A stretch of 64,000 nucleotides of DNA from Dirofilaria immitis (lineage: Eukaryota; Nematoda; Chromadorea; Rhabditida; Onchocercidae): NCBI GenBank assembly GCA_024305405.1, contig JAKNDB010000068.1, forward strand, positions 6,315,501-6,379,500, written 5' to 3'. Positions 61,606-64,000 of the stretch are shown piece after piece. Every line of letters starts with the position of its first letter. Within the stretch, counting starts at the first letter, position 1. The notes under the pieces are model-generated. The model searched no databases. It was given only the letters and a program-made list of their open reading frames with translations, and was not told the DNA's origin. The position numbers and the translations under genes were made by a program.

Positions 61606-64000
61606 TTAACGAGTAGGACTCAGTACGTAAATATCATTACTGATTGCATGAGTAAATGGATTGTGATTATCATCTTGCATATTACTATGCATTCCACCAA
61701 ACATTATTAGCTCTGCTCGACCAGCACATAATGAATATAGCATCGTATCAACTGGTGCGTTCGAATCAATTTCTTGTTGGCGCCATCTAAAAAATTCAAA
61801 GCTTTATCTTTAAATAAACCATATATTTAAAAAAAAGTACAATTATACAAATGCTAATCAGTCCTATAACTAACTTTACTAATTATACAGTGTTATCGTT
61901 TTTTCAGAACTATACAATATATAATAGAATATTACATTTCTTCGCTTAAATTTTCTCTGGCTATTTAGTAAATAATCCATTATTACAATTTTCAGTAACT
62001 CACGTTAGCGTACAGTCCTTAAAAATTCGTGTAGTATCAAGTATATAAACACAAGCATTTCCTAGACGTCTTTTATAATGCCAGTTTTCTGAAAAGAAAT
62101 AAAGTATTGAAAAATTAATTACTGCATATCCTCTTCTAACGAAATTAGCAATAATAAATATATTTTCGCTCTAGTCGCCAAATGAAATGGACTGGAGAAT
62201 GAGATCCGATATAGAGAAAAAGGTCACAAAGAAAAAGACATATTTTCTGCTGAAAATATGAGTTATATCCTCATGTAAAATGGGTAATAATTTAAATAAC
62301 TAATTGACGAAAGTTGATAAGGTGATGGAATAAAATAAAGATAATCAGCATGAGCGGATGTGTTAATTAGGTAGCAACCACTTCAATACATAATAAGATA
62401 ACTTTGGAACTCCAAAAAAGAAAAAACTTACTTTCAGAGTTTCCCGATGTTGTACCAAATGTGCCATTATTATACTTTAAATTACTGAAAAACAAAAAGT
62501 ATTATTCTAAAACGAAAGAAAAATAAAATCCATGTCATTTTATTCATATTGCAAAGCTAACGAAACCTTGAAAGCAAGTGTCAAAAGATTGAACTTTATA
62601 AGTGAAGTAATAGATTTCCACACATCCTTTACAAAAAGTTTTATGCAAAGAATCTCTAAAACAAATAATGTATATAAATGGGATGATTCCGAGGGAATTT
62701 TCTTATTATACACAACTAAAAAATCTCAAAAATTTTCGTGAAATTTATCAGAAAACAGAATCTCCAAAGCAAAAGTATACATAGGGAGCATATTTTTTAA
62801 TATCTAATGGAAAATTAGATGGTTGATACCTCGAAGAATTCAATTTCTCATTCAGTACAGCGGTCACATTGTTTCTAAATCTAAATCTTAATCTTATATT
62901 TGAATTACGGCAAATTTTATCAGTGATGCCTTTAAAAATGCAGTTTGGATTTCAGAAAATCAGATCTAAGTTCAACAAAATGTACTTCGTATTGGAAAGT
63001 TGCAGCGTGATACTGTTCATTGGTCGCGAAGGCTAAATAAAATTGTACATAGATTCAACAGTTTTCCAAACCCAAAAAATTTTCGTTTATTTAAAAAATA
63101 ACATACCAAGTGAATCGTGTTCGCTGAGGTAAACTTAAGGGGTGCGGGTATGAATTTAAACTGATCGTCCCATGCCTGAAAAATCTTAACATATTTCTTG
63201 ATCTTTCCAGATTTTTGAAAACTTACTTTTATTACATGAGATAAAGCATAGGTGTTTTGGAATCAAAAATGTAAAACTTTAAATGATCTAAATAACCATA
63301 CCCACTGTTCTTTCTTGCATAACTAATACATGCAAGATTTCGTCCAATGGGACATGCTGGGTGACACCAAAGTTGGGATGGACCTGCTTTTGGATTAGTA
63401 ATCTTAAATAAGAGTACTTCATAACTTCTTAAAATTAATATAACTCGAAAAAAACTTGAAATGCATGTTTACTAAATATATAAATGTCTATGATATAAAT
63501 TCTCATGCATTTGGATTAAAAACTAAGTAGCAAGATTGAACAGAAATAAGGTACGAAAAATATCTTATTTAGTATAATGCCAAATATATTAACAATCTCC
63601 TACACTCATTGTAAGCAAGAATGCAAAACTGACATTGATTTGCTTCCATTTCCATGCAGTTTGCATCGTCAAGTCGAACGTAGAAGCCAAGCATCGTTAT
63701 AAATACAATTTGGGCCACCACAACCACCGACCACGAGCAAGTGCGATTTGTCAAGTACTACACATGAGCTACCATAACGAGGGTTCGGTTGTGGACTTTG
63801 AACAGAAACTGTTCAACTAATGACACATCTGACTTTTCACAATTTTGGTTTTTGTGATTCCTGTCAAAAGTAATATTTGATATGAGACTGTTAATCAGAT
63901 TAATTATTCAACATAAATAATGAGAAACTTGACAAAACAGAAAATGATCTTACTGTAGTCCTTGAAATGTGATACAATGCTGAACGAGGAAACTCACTCA
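61606..64000 (-). CDS. FBXO42: F-box only protein 42 (Kelch repeats), 5' part off the window
   Basis: FBXO42 is the substrate-recognition subunit of an SCF ubiquitin ligase. Only the Kelch part and the C-terminus are present; the F-box would lie to the right. Exons: 63954-64000 (uncertain), 63630-63808, 63302-63402, 63107-63175, 62986-63032, 62432-62484, 62004-62088, 61606-61786. Diagnostic matches to vertebrate FBXO42: LLVVGGCGGPNCIYNDAWLL, PSQLWCHPACPIGR, and the far C-terminal Kelch blade NACVYILDTTRIF, then CAGRAELIMFGGMHS and SNDIYVLSPTR before TAA. The middle region, several hundred residues of low complexity in vertebrates, is short here. Exon 63630-63808 breaks frame between LL and the following FDLTMQTAWKWKQINV near 63680-63690, so one base appears to be missing outside a long homopolymer. 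The junction to the next exon is also not phase-clean. Confidence 0.88.

Overview
The window is nuclear DNA of a nematode, most like an AT-rich parasitic (spirurid or filarial-type) worm. The evidence is about 70% AT, short spliced exons, 3' splice sites of the TTTCAG type, and acceptors sitting a few bases upstream of start codons as expected for spliced-leader trans-splicing. The recognisable proteins are all metazoan housekeeping or signalling families. The species cannot be named from the sequence. Gene models below were built by hand from reading frames, splice sites and family motifs.

Layout. 1-2.35 kb (minus): a BTB-BACK gene running off the left end. 3.5-4.6 kb (minus): 3' part of a single-pass membrane protein. 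6.7-12.0 kb (plus): RNA polymerase III subunit RPC5 (POLR3E). 12-31.2 kb: a 19-kb stretch with no convincing gene but several long trinucleotide repeats. 31.2-34.7 kb (plus): a secreted Spaetzle/neurotrophin-like cystine-knot ligand. 34.7-39.5 kb: no convincing gene. 39.6-42.0 kb (minus): GLOD4. 43.9-45.0 kb (minus): CHCHD2/10 (C. elegans har-1 type). 45.5-49.6 kb (minus): an unrecognised coiled-coil protein, with a doubtful plus-strand gene in between. 50.8-58.0 kb (minus): a large secreted multi-EF-hand protein with a furin-type site and a very long Ser/Asn/Glu/Lys-rich tail. 58.6-60.2 kb (minus): glia maturation factor. 61.6-64.0 kb (minus): FBXO42, cut by the right end.

The genes do not form one pathway. 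The most systematic feature is that nearly every conserved gene carries one or more apparent one-base deletions, almost always in a run of A (T on the plus strand). In POLR3E, GLOD4, GMF, CHCHD2 and the EF-hand gene, adding one base per run restores both the family alignment and the exon phases. This is most simply explained by homopolymer errors in the assembly, so the reading frames here should not be taken literally. The biological items most worth following are the cystine-knot ligand and the EF-hand protein.
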